This document shows positions 33,877-43,201 of a stretch of 64,000 nucleotides of DNA, one piece after another (the first letter of the stretch is position 1; each line of letters opens with the position of its first letter). Source of the stretch: JBEBVQ01 sp964527735 (GTDB lineage: Bacteria; Bacteroidota; Bacteroidia; Chitinophagales; Chitinophagaceae); assembly GCA_964527735.1 (NCBI GenBank), contig CAZGPG010000003.1:186001-250000 (forward strand), read 5' to 3'. The position numbers and the translations under genes are program-made. The notes below the pieces were generated by a model. It did not search any database. It was given only the letters and a program-made list of their open reading frames with translations, and was not told the DNA's origin.

Positions 33877-35157
33877 ATGAAACCACAACAATTTACACCG
33901 GATTCGCGCATGCTTCGGGCATTCGCGCGTTCATTCGTGCTGGCCATATTCGTGCTGGCATTGACACTCCCCGCTACACTGCACGCCCAGGTGAAGATCG
34001 GGGATGATCCCACCCTGATCACTCCATCCGCGATCCTGGAATTGAACAGTACCCAGCAAGGTTTCCTGATGCCAAGAATTAACAGTTGGCAAATTGATGT
34101 GACCTTCAGTGGTAATATCCCGGATGGGATGATGGTCTTTTATAACAAAGGTCCTTTGGATGATTCCACCGGAATTTACGTGCGTAAGAATAATGTCTGG
34201 ACACGTGTTACCACTTCTGAGAATGCAGAGCAAAACCTCTGGAGCCGTAAAGGTAATACGATCGGTACCGGTGCAGACACCCTGGGCTCCCTGGATGCTG
34301 CGGACATCAGGCTTATCACCAATGGCGCACAGCGTATCCTGCTGGGTGCTGATGGATTGGTAAATTTTACTACTGATTCGGTAGCGATGCGGGGCCGCCT
34401 TTCTGTTGGTGGTCAGATCTTCGCTGACAGTGCAATCAATGTGTCGGATACGGTATACGCAGATGGCATTCAGACCTCCGGCCGCGCAGTAATTAACGGT
34501 GATCTGGTACTGCCTAATGTGGCCGGCCAAAGCATATTTTCGGAAGTGCTGGTGATCGATACGACTACCGGTGTGGTAACGCGTCGTACGATAGATCCGG
34601 ATGTGTTCAAAGGATGGCAGGTAGGTGCTTTTGATGAAACCGGAAATGCAGCCGGCCTGGAACTCAAGCCATCTATTAATGGTACCGACAAAGACACGCT
34701 GATCCTCCATGCTGCTAATGAAACCATGCCGGGTGGTGTTTCCGTTACGGATCAGAATTTTGCCGGTAACAAAACGTTTGTTGATTCTGTTGCAGTAGAC
34801 GGGACATTGCTGGTGGGTACTACAGGTACTGCTACAAGGGGTACATTGCAGGTAGAAGGGAGTATGGCATTGAAAGTAAGCACTATCAACTCTACAGCAA
34901 CGATTGCAGATGACGATTATACTGTTTTGGTCAGCGCCAACAACATCACGGTATCACTACCTGCTGCTTCAGCAACTAACGAGGGGCGTGTTTATATTGT
35001 TAAAAAGACAGCTGCAACAGATTTCGTAGCAGGCCCGGTAACCTTATCTGGCCATATAGAAGGCGTTGCTCTCGCTAACATGCAAATATACAATCAGGGT
35101 ACTTCGCTGAAATTACAATCTGACGGAACCACCTGGTGGATCGTAGACCGGATGTAG
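33877..35157 (+). CDS. Secreted tail-fibre-like surface protein
   Basis: The protein of 426 residues has a signal peptide ending LPATLHAQ. Mature residues begin VKIGDDPTLITPSAILELNS, an N-terminal segment found again in the giant protein at 36961 (VGDNPTDVHPAAALQVES ... GLYVRKNGSWHKM). The rest is beta-rich with fibre-like features and ends in a segment like phage or surface fibre tips (GRVYIVKKTAATDF, SLKLQSDGTTWWIVD). No T9SS signal is visible at the C-terminus. The function is unknown; a surface structural or adhesive role is likely. A terminator follows. Confidence 0.7.
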   Translation: MKPQQFTPDSRMLRAFARSFVLAIFVLALTLPATLHAQVKIGDDPTLITPSAILELNSTQQGFLMPRINSWQIDVTFSGNIPDGMMVFYNKGPLDDSTGIYVRKNNVWTRVTTSENAEQNLWSRKGNTIGTGADTLGSLDAADIRLITNGAQRILLGADGLVNFTTDSVAMRGRLSVGGQIFADSAINVSDTVYADGIQTSGRAVINGDLVLPNVAGQSIFSEVLVIDTTTGVVTRRTIDPDVFKGWQVGAFDETGNAAGLELKPSINGTDKDTLILHAANETMPGGVSVTDQNFAGNKTFVDSVAVDGTLLVGTTGTATRGTLQVEGSMALKVSTINSTATIADDDYTVLVSANNITVSLPAASATNEGRVYIVKKTAATDFVAGPVTLSGHIEGVALANMQIYNQGTSLKLQSDGTTWWIVDRM

Positions 35158-35180
35158 TTATTGGATATTGGCTTTTCATG

Positions 35181-35222
35181 CCGGCTGGCTAATCCGCATC
35201 ATACGGTATGCCAGCCGGTTTT
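35181..35222 (+). terminator. Rho-independent terminator after the 33877 gene
   Basis: The 9-bp arms CCGGCTGGC (35181-35189) and GCCAGCCGG (35210-35218) are followed by TTTT. It lies 24 bp after the stop of the fibre-like gene, separating it from the gene at 35300. Confidence 0.7.
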
Positions 35223-35299
35223 ACAGCCGACACGACAAGCAAATATAATTCAGCAGTTCCGGCCTGAAAGGCGCTGCTGCCAAACTTACCCGATCTACC

Positions 35300-36883
35300 T
35301 TGAAGCGATTTTTCTCCATATTACTGGTGTGTCTTTCTGCAACCGGAGCTGCCTTCGGCCAGATGGCCGATATGTATGTATCCCCCGGTACGCGGATGTT
35401 CTTTGCAAATGGCAAAGAAGTCGCTGTATTCGGGAATATGCATGTAGCCGGTACTGTGGGTCAGGAGACCGGGAGCAAACTGCTTTTTTACGGGCAGTCG
35501 TGGGTGAATGATGCTGACGCTGTTTTCCGTGATGAGACATCATCCGGCCTGACGCCGGGCAACGGTGGTGAAATATATTTTCGCCAGCCGCATCCGCTGC
35601 ATGGCCACCTGGGCTTGCAAACGCTGGAAGGCGCTTATAGTACGCTGGACTATAGCGGCCCCACGTTGCCGTCCCTCTTCCTGGAAAACGAGTCTGGCCT
35701 GGTGCTGATGAACGGAAACGCTTCGGTACGTAACCGGCTCCATTTTGATCAGGGGCATGTATACCTGAACGGAAATGATCTGTCGGTCGGTCAGCATACA
35801 GCGCCCGGACGGATCAGCGGCTACGATGAAAACCATTTTGTAGTGACCGGCGGCGGACAAACAGGTGGCTCGCTGGCTATGATGACGCTTTTCCCCCAGG
35901 GAGATACTGCTATCTTCCCGATCGGTACGGATGAAGGTGAATATACACCTGCAGCAGTCCGTAATACAGCAAATAAAACAGCGAATTTCAAGGCCAGGGT
36001 GTTTGATGGCGTGTATGAAAACGGTCTTTCCGGGGATGATATAGGTGCGCTTGGCGTAAAGAAAACCTGGCAGATTGCATCGTCAGGAGAAGTATTCGAG
36101 GCAGACATTTTCCTGCAGCACAAGCTGTCTGATGAAGGGCCGATGTTTTATGCCAACCGGCATGAGAGCTTCATAAGCCGTCTGGCAGGTAATAACTGGG
36201 ATACATCGAAGATATTGCAGATGCCCGCCGGCCCGGGCTGGATAACAACGGGAAGCCCGCTGATTGGTGCGGGTGTCAACGACCGGTCGTTTGCATTGCA
36301 GGCCGGAGGTACGCATGTGTTCACTAAAATGACCCGCCCCGTTCCTTACGAATGTGTGGCACAGTTCACTTATTTTACTGTATGGAAAGAAGGTACTTTC
36401 CGCACCAAGCTCAACTGGGGCGTTCTGGCACGGCCGGGTATCATTGCCTATAACGTGGAAAAGCGGATCGGACGAAACGGCGCCTGGGAGACAGTGGCGC
36501 GCGTACCGGCGAGTAATGTGTTTGATTATTCCTGGCTGGATGAAGATGTGCACTACGATGAGCCTTGCTATTACCGTATCCGTCTGACCTGCTTTACCGG
36601 CGAGCATGTATATTCTGATATGCGGATGGCGATGCCGGAAGAGATAGCCCTTGTGTATCCCAATCCTACTGAAGGAAAGTTTACACTGTCTGTTGCTGCT
36701 CCGGAACGCATCAGCGCTGCCGTACTGCATGATGCAGCAGGCAAGAAGGTATTGACCAGAAAGATCACGCAGCAGCTTACCGAATTTAATATTACATATG
36801 TAGCGGCGGGCGTCTATTTCCTTTCCGTTTATTCGGATAGGGATGTACGGCTGGCCGTGGTGAGGATTTTAAAAGTGAATTAA
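35300..36883 (+). CDS. Secreted protein with type A T9SS sorting domain
   Basis: The protein of 527 residues is read from a TTG start, which places the signal peptide (KRFFSILLVCLSATGAAFGQ) exactly at the N-terminus; no better ATG is visible. The central region is beta-rich with no domain I recognise (features include HLGLQTLEGAYSTLDYSG and GRISGYDENHFVVTGGG). The last 85 residues are a type A T9SS signal with VYPNPTEGKFTLSV and GVYFLSVYS. This signal differs from the module shared by the kinase-linked proteins. It lies between the two proteins sharing an N-terminal fibre segment. Confidence 0.75.
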   Translation: MKRFFSILLVCLSATGAAFGQMADMYVSPGTRMFFANGKEVAVFGNMHVAGTVGQETGSKLLFYGQSWVNDADAVFRDETSSGLTPGNGGEIYFRQPHPLHGHLGLQTLEGAYSTLDYSGPTLPSLFLENESGLVLMNGNASVRNRLHFDQGHVYLNGNDLSVGQHTAPGRISGYDENHFVVTGGGQTGGSLAMMTLFPQGDTAIFPIGTDEGEYTPAAVRNTANKTANFKARVFDGVYENGLSGDDIGALGVKKTWQIASSGEVFEADIFLQHKLSDEGPMFYANRHESFISRLAGNNWDTSKILQMPAGPGWITTGSPLIGAGVNDRSFALQAGGTHVFTKMTRPVPYECVAQFTYFTVWKEGTFRTKLNWGVLARPGIIAYNVEKRIGRNGAWETVARVPASNVFDYSWLDEDVHYDEPCYYRIRLTCFTGEHVYSDMRMAMPEEIALVYPNPTEGKFTLSVAAPERISAAVLHDAAGKKVLTRKITQQLTEFNITYVAAGVYFLSVYSDRDVRLAVVRILKVN

Positions 36884-36960
36884 TTACCGGTCTGCCGGAG
36901 TACTGTCGTATGGAATGTAACATGAACTTTTTTTCCGTTTTTAAGAGAAGAATATTTATC

Positions 36961-39900
36961 ATGAGGAAAGCAACGAAACTGATTATACCTGTGCGACTAA
37001 CCATGTGGTCTGTCACGACGGTCATGATACTCCTTTTGGGGATGTCGCCCCAGGCGTCTGCCCAGTTCAAGGTCGGTGATAATCCTACAGACGTCCATCC
37101 GGCAGCAGCTTTACAGGTAGAAAGCACGAACCAGGGGGTATTGCTGCCACGGGTTAACGACACGGCGGCTACGCCGTTGCCTTTATCACCCGATGGAATG
37201 ATCGTCTATTTTACGGATGCGGGCAACGGCGGGGCAGACGCAGGTTTGTATGTGCGTAAGAACGGTAGCTGGCATAAAATGGAAGCTGCGGGGAATAGCT
37301 GGTCGCTGATTGGTAATGCCGGTACGGACCCTTCGGAAAATTTTATCGGCACGACGGATAACCAGCCGCTGCAGATGAGGGCGAACGATACCCGGATAGC
37401 TATATTGCATCCCAATAACCTCAGCCTGGGCGCCAGCGCAATGGATGTTGCTAACGGGACGGGCAATATTGCACTGGGGAATCAGGCCCTGGGAAATGCG
37501 GATAATCTCGGCAACAATAACACGGCAGTTGGCACGAGGAGCCTCAGAAAAACCAACGGCATTCTGTCAAATACCCCTCAGGGCAATACCGCTGTCGGCA
37601 GCTATGCGCTTGAAGATAACGAGGATGGCAGCTACAATACTGCCGTGGGCGACAGTGCGCTGGCAATAAACAAATCCGGAACGCATAATACCGCTATAGG
37701 AACGCAGTCCGGTGTCTCTGCAGGCAATCTTTCCTACACTACCGCCATCGGTTACAATGCCCGGGTGGCGAAAAGCAACGCTATTGTGCTGGGCGATACC
37801 GCCAGTAATGATTTATACATAGGCATCGGCCGCAGCACGCCGGAAGCAAAGTTGCATATCTATGCCACGGCGGGTAATAATCCGATGAAGCTGGAAGGTC
37901 TTCCTTCCGGAGGAACGACAGACTCATTGCTTACTGTGAGCGGAGATGGCGTTGTGGGGAAGAAGACGGTCAACAGTGTTATCTCGGCGACTGCCTGGAG
38001 CCTTACAGGTAACACAGGAGTCACTGCAGGACATTCGATAGGTACTTTAAATGACTATCCGCTGCATTTTACAGTGAACGGAAACCGGGCAGGATTTATT
38101 TCCGGTGATGGTGACGGGCAGTACCGTAATACGAGTATTGGTTACAGGAGCCTGCCGGAAACTGTTACAGGGTACGATAATTCTGCTTTCGGGATGTATG
38201 CGCTGAACGGCGTTACGGCGGGAGAAAGAAATACTGCTACCGGCAGTCATGCATTGTTCCGGAACACCACAGGCCTGGATAATACAGCCGTGGGAAATGA
38301 TGCGCTTAGAGAAAACACCGGATCCGGCAACACTGCAGTGGGCAGTTCAGCCCTGACATCCAATACCGGCGGCAACCTGAATGTTGCGGTGGGGCAAGGC
38401 GCTATGGCAACAAATGAAACAGGGAACAGCAATATAGCAGTGGGGTGGAATGCTTTGACAAACAGTGTAACGGGGAACGGGAACGTTGCTGTCGGCGATC
38501 AGGCGTTAACGAACAATATCAGCGGCATACAGAATATCGCTCTGGGTATATCTGCCCTGTATAACAATAATACGGGTAATAATAATGTTGCTATTGGTCC
38601 CTTTGCGATGTTCACAACCAGCGGCGCCAGCTATTCTAATGTCGCCGTTGGTCCTCATGCTTTGTATAATAATACGACAGGGAGCAATAACATTTCCCTG
38701 GGCGTGCGGTCTGCCAGCAGCAATACTACCGGAGGCTCCAATATAGCGATCGGCGACAGTGCACTGTCGCAAAACGCATCCGGAAATTACAATATCGCAA
38801 TCGGTCGTCGTTCAGGTACAACGGCTCCGAACTTGAGTAGTGCTGTTGCTATAGGCGATGGTGCACGTGTTGCCAGAAGCAATGCCATGGTGCTGGGCGA
38901 TACGTCCGATAATAACTTCAATGTAGGTATCGGGAGAAGTACTCCGCAGGCAAAGCTTCATGTACGGGCTACAGCAGGAAATAACCCGTTGATGCTTGAA
39001 GGCGTACCTACTGCATCCGCGGCAGACTCCATCCTCACCATCAACAATACAACGGGCGTGGTGGGCAAACGGACAATTGGCAGCCTGATCTCCGGCGGAT
39101 GGAATCTGACAGGGAACAGCGGGACTACCCCTTCTCATTTTATCGGAACGACTGATGCTAATCACCCGTTGCGTTTCCAGGCAGAAGGGTGGCCTGCAGG
39201 AGAACTTGGTGCTCAGAATACGATTTTCGGATATCGAGCCATGGTAGATATCTCCTCCGGAACACAAAATGTGGCAATAGGAACCCAGGCGCTTATGTAT
39301 AATATGGAGGGTTCGAACAATATTGGTATCGGTCATCTTGCTACGAGTTTCCCTACCAATCTGAATTATGCGATTGCTATCGGCAGTAATACTATTGTAC
39401 GCCGCAGCAATTCCATGGTGTTGGGTGATACAACGATCAATGATTTCAATGTGGGTATCGGAAGGAGTACACCGCAGGCTAAACTGCATATCAAATCCAC
39501 TACGGGTAATAACCCGCTGATACTTGAGGGGCTTCCATCCGGCGGAGCCGGCGACTCGTTGCTGACCGTGAATGCAAATGGCATAGTAGGCAAAAAGACG
39601 GTTGGCAGTATGGTGTCTGCAACGGCCTGGAGCCTGACAGGTAATACAGGTACAACGGCCGGTACGCATTTTATTGGTACTGCGGATAATCAGGATATCG
39701 TATTTAAGAGAAATAATGTTTTTTCCGGCCGGATAGGAGATAAGGTTACGGCGCTGGGTAATATGGCAGGTATCAATACCAGTACAGGCGTATCGAATCT
39801 CGCCATCGGAGACAGGGCATTGCAGACGAATATAGGAGGGCAGGATAATACCGCAGTGGGCGCCAATGCACTGAGCTACAATACAGCCAGCTATAATACC

Positions 39901-42735
39901 GCCCTTGGCAATACGGCAATGAATCGAAATAACACTGGTATAGAAAATACCGCCCTTGGTAATTCTGCCATGTACTGGAGCGTGAGCGGCCATCAGAATA
40001 CCGCGGTGGGTAACGCCGCCCTGATGAGAAGCCAATCAGGAACGCAGAACACAGCAGTGGGATTCCAGGCGCAACTCTACAATAGCACAGGTCATTACAA
40101 TACTGCATTAGGCACTCAGGCATTACAGTATAGTGCAAATGGCAGCTATAATACGGGAGTGGGCTTTAGAGCGGACGTCACCGACAGTAATTTGAATCTC
40201 AGCTACGCAACAGCTATCGGCGCACATGCAAAAGTAGCACGCAGCCGCTCCGTAATATTGGGCGATACCACAGATGCGCTGCTCTATGTAGGTATCGGAA
40301 GAAGCACGCCGGAAGCTAAACTACATATCAGGGCTACAGGTACACACCGCCCGCTGATCATGGAAGGAACCCCAGCGGGGGCTGCTACAGATTCCGTTCT
40401 AACAATCAACGCCGCTACGGGTGTTGTAGGGCAGCGGGCAGCGACGGATATAGTGTCCATCGCCGCATGGACATTGACCGGGAATAGCGGCACGGATACC
40501 ACACATAATTTTATCGGTACTACTGATAACATGCCGCTGAGCATGAAGGTGAATAATGAACGTGCCGGTATTATTTCTGAACGGAATACGGCAATAGGGT
40601 ATATGGCATTGAGTAAGAACCAAAGGGACGGACTGAACACTGCCATAGGAATCGAGGCTTTGAAGAATAATACAGATGGTGCATGGAATGAGGCGATCGG
40701 ATATCAGGCGATGGTGAATAACACAACGGGCAATTATAATGTGGCAGTTGGAGCATTGGCGCTTATGAGCAATGTAGCCGGGCGGGAGAACGCAGTTTTT
40801 GGGCATCAGGCAGCGACGTCGGTTACCGGTAGCGGGAACACTGCATTAGGCGCATATTCACTTCAAGGGAACACGACAGGTACAGACAACACTGTCATCG
40901 GGCGGGGCGCGAACGTAGCATCAGGGAATTTGACGAACGCGGTTGCTATTGGTGCGGGTGCGGTTGTAGCACAAAGCCATGCGATACTGTTGGGGCGGGC
41001 CGTCAACGACACCGTCGGCGTAGGTATCGGTACTGCCAGTCCCTTAGCCCGTATGCATATCCGCGGTGTCTCCTGGAATCCACCATTACTTATGGAAGGA
41101 GTGCCCTCCGGTGCGGCAAGCGATTCTGTACTTACCATTAATGCGAGTACCGGTGTGGTAGGCAAGCGGCCTGTAGCCGCAGTTGTTGGTAGCGCGGTGT
41201 GGGGGCTTACCGGGAACAGCGGCACTACTCCATCGCAGTTTATCGGGACTACAGATACTGCTGCTCTGAGGTTCAGAACGAATAATATTCCCTCTGGAAT
41301 AGTATCCGGTGCTAATACGTCGTTGGGATATGGTGCATTACTTGCTAACGGAGCTGGCTGGGGAAATGTTGCGTTCGGTTCTGCGACCTTAAGTGAAAAT
41401 GTAACGGGCAATGGTAATACGGCAATGGGAGTAAATGCACTTCTGAAAACTACAGCAAGCTACAATACGGCAATGGGTCATGATGCTATGAAATACAATG
41501 TATCTGGTGTCAATAATATAGGTATTGGATCTGAAGCGGTTAGAGGAAGTACTGCCGCAGGAGGTATATCCGGAAACTTCAATGTTGGTATTGGTGGAGG
41601 CACGCTCCTGTCGCTCAGCACAGGCAGTAACAATACAGCTATTGGTCATGCGGCGTTGCGCTCCAACACTACCGGATCGGGGAATGTAGGAATCGGCAGT
41701 TCGACCCTGTATAGTAATACCTCAGGCGTAGGAAACCTTGCGTTAGGAGATCGTGCCTTGTACAGTAACAGTACGGGAGGGCTTAATGTCGCCTTAGGTT
41801 ATCAGGCGCTGTACTCCAATACGTCCGGGCCGGAGAATGTTGCAATGGGGAACAGTGCGCTTTTCAGCAACACCACAGGCGCAGGCAACGTTGCAATTGG
41901 TACGAACGCAATGAGGGCTAATACAATCGGTAATGATAACCTGGCGATAGGTAACCAGTCAAACTGGCTAAACCAAACAGGACAGGCCAACGTCAGCGTG
42001 GGGTCTTATTCTTTAAATAACAATAGCGGTGGCGCGGCAAATACCGCGATCGGTTTTCGCGCACTGGACAGCAATACAACCGGAGGGAATAACGTAGCTG
42101 TTGGTCACAGCGCGTTGCAAAACAATAAGACGGGCTCGAATAATACTGCATTAGGCCACGGGGCGAATGTCAGTGCCGGTAATCTGACTAACGCAACCGC
42201 AATTGGATATAACGCAGTGGTTAACGCGAGCAATAAAGTGCGTATCGGAAATAGCTCTGTTACCGTCATCGAAGGTCAGGTGGCCTGGTCGTTCCCTTCT
42301 GATGCGCGTTTTAAAGATAATGTCCGGCCTGACGTTCCCGGTCTGGCATTGATCCGGAAACTGACCCCCGTGACTTATAATTTCAATTCGCGCAGGCAGG
42401 AAGCACATACAACGGGGAAACCTGTTGCAGATAATGCCTCCTACCAGGCGGCCTACCAGAAGCTTCACACCGGATTCCTGGCACAGGACGTGGAAGCCGT
42501 ATGCAAAGAGCTCGGTTTTGAGTTTGATGCTGTGAACACACCGGAAAATGAACGGGATCATTACAGCCTTTCCTACAGCCAGTTTATCATGCCTCTTGTA
42601 AAAGCAGTACAGGAGCAACAAGGAATGATCGAGCAGCAGCAGGCGGACAATATTGCACTGAAACAGCAACTGGAAACACAACAAAAGACATTGGAATTAC
42701 TTCTGAAACGCCTGGAACAACTGGAAGGTCGCTGA
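36961..42735 (+). CDS. Giant tail-fibre-like surface protein with six repeat modules and S74 chaperone domain
   Basis: This protein of about 1,924 residues has a signal peptide ending QASAQ. An N-terminal segment shared with the 33877 product precedes six modules of about 250-350 residues. Each begins W-x-LTGN-x-G (with FIGTTD nearby), continues with many YadA-head-like repeats (NTAVGxxAL, NTTGxxN) and ends with AIGxxARVxRSNAMVLGDT, GIGRSTPxAKLH and a TGVVGKR-like linker. The C-terminus holds a peptidase S74 intramolecular chaperone domain (PSDARFKDNVRP, the likely self-cleavage serine at about residue 1,780) and a coiled coil rich in Gln and Leu. It likely forms a trimeric fibre. An ATG at 36910 would add 17 residues. 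Confidence 0.82.
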   Translation: MRKATKLIIPVRLTMWSVTTVMILLLGMSPQASAQFKVGDNPTDVHPAAALQVESTNQGVLLPRVNDTAATPLPLSPDGMIVYFTDAGNGGADAGLYVRKNGSWHKMEAAGNSWSLIGNAGTDPSENFIGTTDNQPLQMRANDTRIAILHPNNLSLGASAMDVANGTGNIALGNQALGNADNLGNNNTAVGTRSLRKTNGILSNTPQGNTAVGSYALEDNEDGSYNTAVGDSALAINKSGTHNTAIGTQSGVSAGNLSYTTAIGYNARVAKSNAIVLGDTASNDLYIGIGRSTPEAKLHIYATAGNNPMKLEGLPSGGTTDSLLTVSGDGVVGKKTVNSVISATAWSLTGNTGVTAGHSIGTLNDYPLHFTVNGNRAGFISGDGDGQYRNTSIGYRSLPETVTGYDNSAFGMYALNGVTAGERNTATGSHALFRNTTGLDNTAVGNDALRENTGSGNTAVGSSALTSNTGGNLNVAVGQGAMATNETGNSNIAVGWNALTNSVTGNGNVAVGDQALTNNISGIQNIALGISALYNNNTGNNNVAIGPFAMFTTSGASYSNVAVGPHALYNNTTGSNNISLGVRSASSNTTGGSNIAIGDSALSQNASGNYNIAIGRRSGTTAPNLSSAVAIGDGARVARSNAMVLGDTSDNNFNVGIGRSTPQAKLHVRATAGNNPLMLEGVPTASAADSILTINNTTGVVGKRTIGSLISGGWNLTGNSGTTPSHFIGTTDANHPLRFQAEGWPAGELGAQNTIFGYRAMVDISSGTQNVAIGTQALMYNMEGSNNIGIGHLATSFPTNLNYAIAIGSNTIVRRSNSMVLGDTTINDFNVGIGRSTPQAKLHIKSTTGNNPLILEGLPSGGAGDSLLTVNANGIVGKKTVGSMVSATAWSLTGNTGTTAGTHFIGTADNQDIVFKRNNVFSGRIGDKVTALGNMAGINTSTGVSNLAIGDRALQTNIGGQDNTAVGANALSYNTASYNTALGNTAMNRNNTGIENTALGNSAMYWSVSGHQNTAVGNAALMRSQSGTQNTAVGFQAQLYNSTGHYNTALGTQALQYSANGSYNTGVGFRADVTDSNLNLSYATAIGAHAKVARSRSVILGDTTDALLYVGIGRSTPEAKLHIRATGTHRPLIMEGTPAGAATDSVLTINAATGVVGQRAATDIVSIAAWTLTGNSGTDTTHNFIGTTDNMPLSMKVNNERAGIISERNTAIGYMALSKNQRDGLNTAIGIEALKNNTDGAWNEAIGYQAMVNNTTGNYNVAVGALALMSNVAGRENAVFGHQAATSVTGSGNTALGAYSLQGNTTGTDNTVIGRGANVASGNLTNAVAIGAGAVVAQSHAILLGRAVNDTVGVGIGTASPLARMHIRGVSWNPPLLMEGVPSGAASDSVLTINASTGVVGKRPVAAVVGSAVWGLTGNSGTTPSQFIGTTDTAALRFRTNNIPSGIVSGANTSLGYGALLANGAGWGNVAFGSATLSENVTGNGNTAMGVNALLKTTASYNTAMGHDAMKYNVSGVNNIGIGSEAVRGSTAAGGISGNFNVGIGGGTLLSLSTGSNNTAIGHAALRSNTTGSGNVGIGSSTLYSNTSGVGNLALGDRALYSNSTGGLNVALGYQALYSNTSGPENVAMGNSALFSNTTGAGNVAIGTNAMRANTIGNDNLAIGNQSNWLNQTGQANVSVGSYSLNNNSGGAANTAIGFRALDSNTTGGNNVAVGHSALQNNKTGSNNTALGHGANVSAGNLTNATAIGYNAVVNASNKVRIGNSSVTVIEGQVAWSFPSDARFKDNVRPDVPGLALIRKLTPVTYNFNSRRQEAHTTGKPVADNASYQAAYQKLHTGFLAQDVEAVCKELGFEFDAVNTPENERDHYSLSYSQFIMPLVKAVQEQQGMIEQQQADNIALKQQLETQQKTLELLLKRLEQLEGR

Positions 42736-43133
42736 TGATAGCAGCGGCGAATGATCCGACTATGCAACCGGTTAAGGACATACACGATAAAGTATATGAA
42801 ATTCAGGGTCGAAAGGTGATCCTGGATGAAGATCTTGCGCGGTTGTATGGTGTAAAGCCGAAGATCTTAAGCCAGATTGTGAAGCAGTATCCGGAGTATT
42901 TTCAGGAAGATGCCATGCTGGATCTGAACGAAGAAAATATCAGGGAACTGAATCTCCCGGTATCAATTCCGGAGAAAAGAAGCTGCCGTCTGTTTACCCG
43001 TCAGGGGGTATCAAGCCTGGCATCATTGCTGAAAAAGGAGGGAGTGGTCCGGATGGATAATGAATTTGCGATGCGTCATTTCCTTATATTGTATCATATG
43101 CACCAGGATTATTTCGTCTGGTCGGCCCGTTGA
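42735..43133 (+). CDS. ORF6N-domain protein
   Basis: The protein of 132 residues carries the ORF6N domain (VYEIQGRKVILDEDLARLYG, then YFQEDAMLDLNEENI), a DNA-binding-associated module of phage and phage-like genes. Its ATG overlaps the stop of the giant fibre gene by one base (TGATG), suggesting translational coupling. The C-terminal part after the domain is short compared with many ORF6N proteins, so a truncation is possible. The function is unknown. Confidence 0.75.
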   Translation: MIAAANDPTMQPVKDIHDKVYEIQGRKVILDEDLARLYGVKPKILSQIVKQYPEYFQEDAMLDLNEENIRELNLPVSIPEKRSCRLFTRQGVSSLASLLKKEGVVRMDNEFAMRHFLILYHMHQDYFVWSAR

Positions 43134-43139
43134 AGTTTA

Positions 43140-43201
43140 AATGTGTTGAATGTGACAAATGTGTTTATCACATTTCCCATATTCAACACATTTGTCACAT
43201 T
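43140..43201. repeat. AATGTGACAAATGTG-family inverted repeat, copy 3
   Basis: It lies between the convergent ORF6N and recJ genes. The left arm 43140-43163 contains AATGTGTTGAATGTGACAAA in a permuted order, and the right arm 43178-43201 is CATATTCAACACATTTGTCA plus CATT. The recJ stop codon (TGA, 43195-43197 on the minus strand) is part of the repeat, so its insertion may have reset the end of recJ. Confidence 0.7.

Noticed and set aside
38812..40035. A 407-codon open frame antisense to the giant fibre gene
   Set aside because: It is a by-product of the repetitive, codon-biased NTAVG/NTTG repeats; it has low-complexity His/Cys/Arg content and no recognisable fold or start context.
37450..42280. 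CRISPR-like appearance of the repeated DNA in the fibre gene
   Set aside because: The repeats are in-frame, variable, of irregular spacing and encode YadA-head-like motifs; no conserved direct repeat with unique spacers or cas genes is present.
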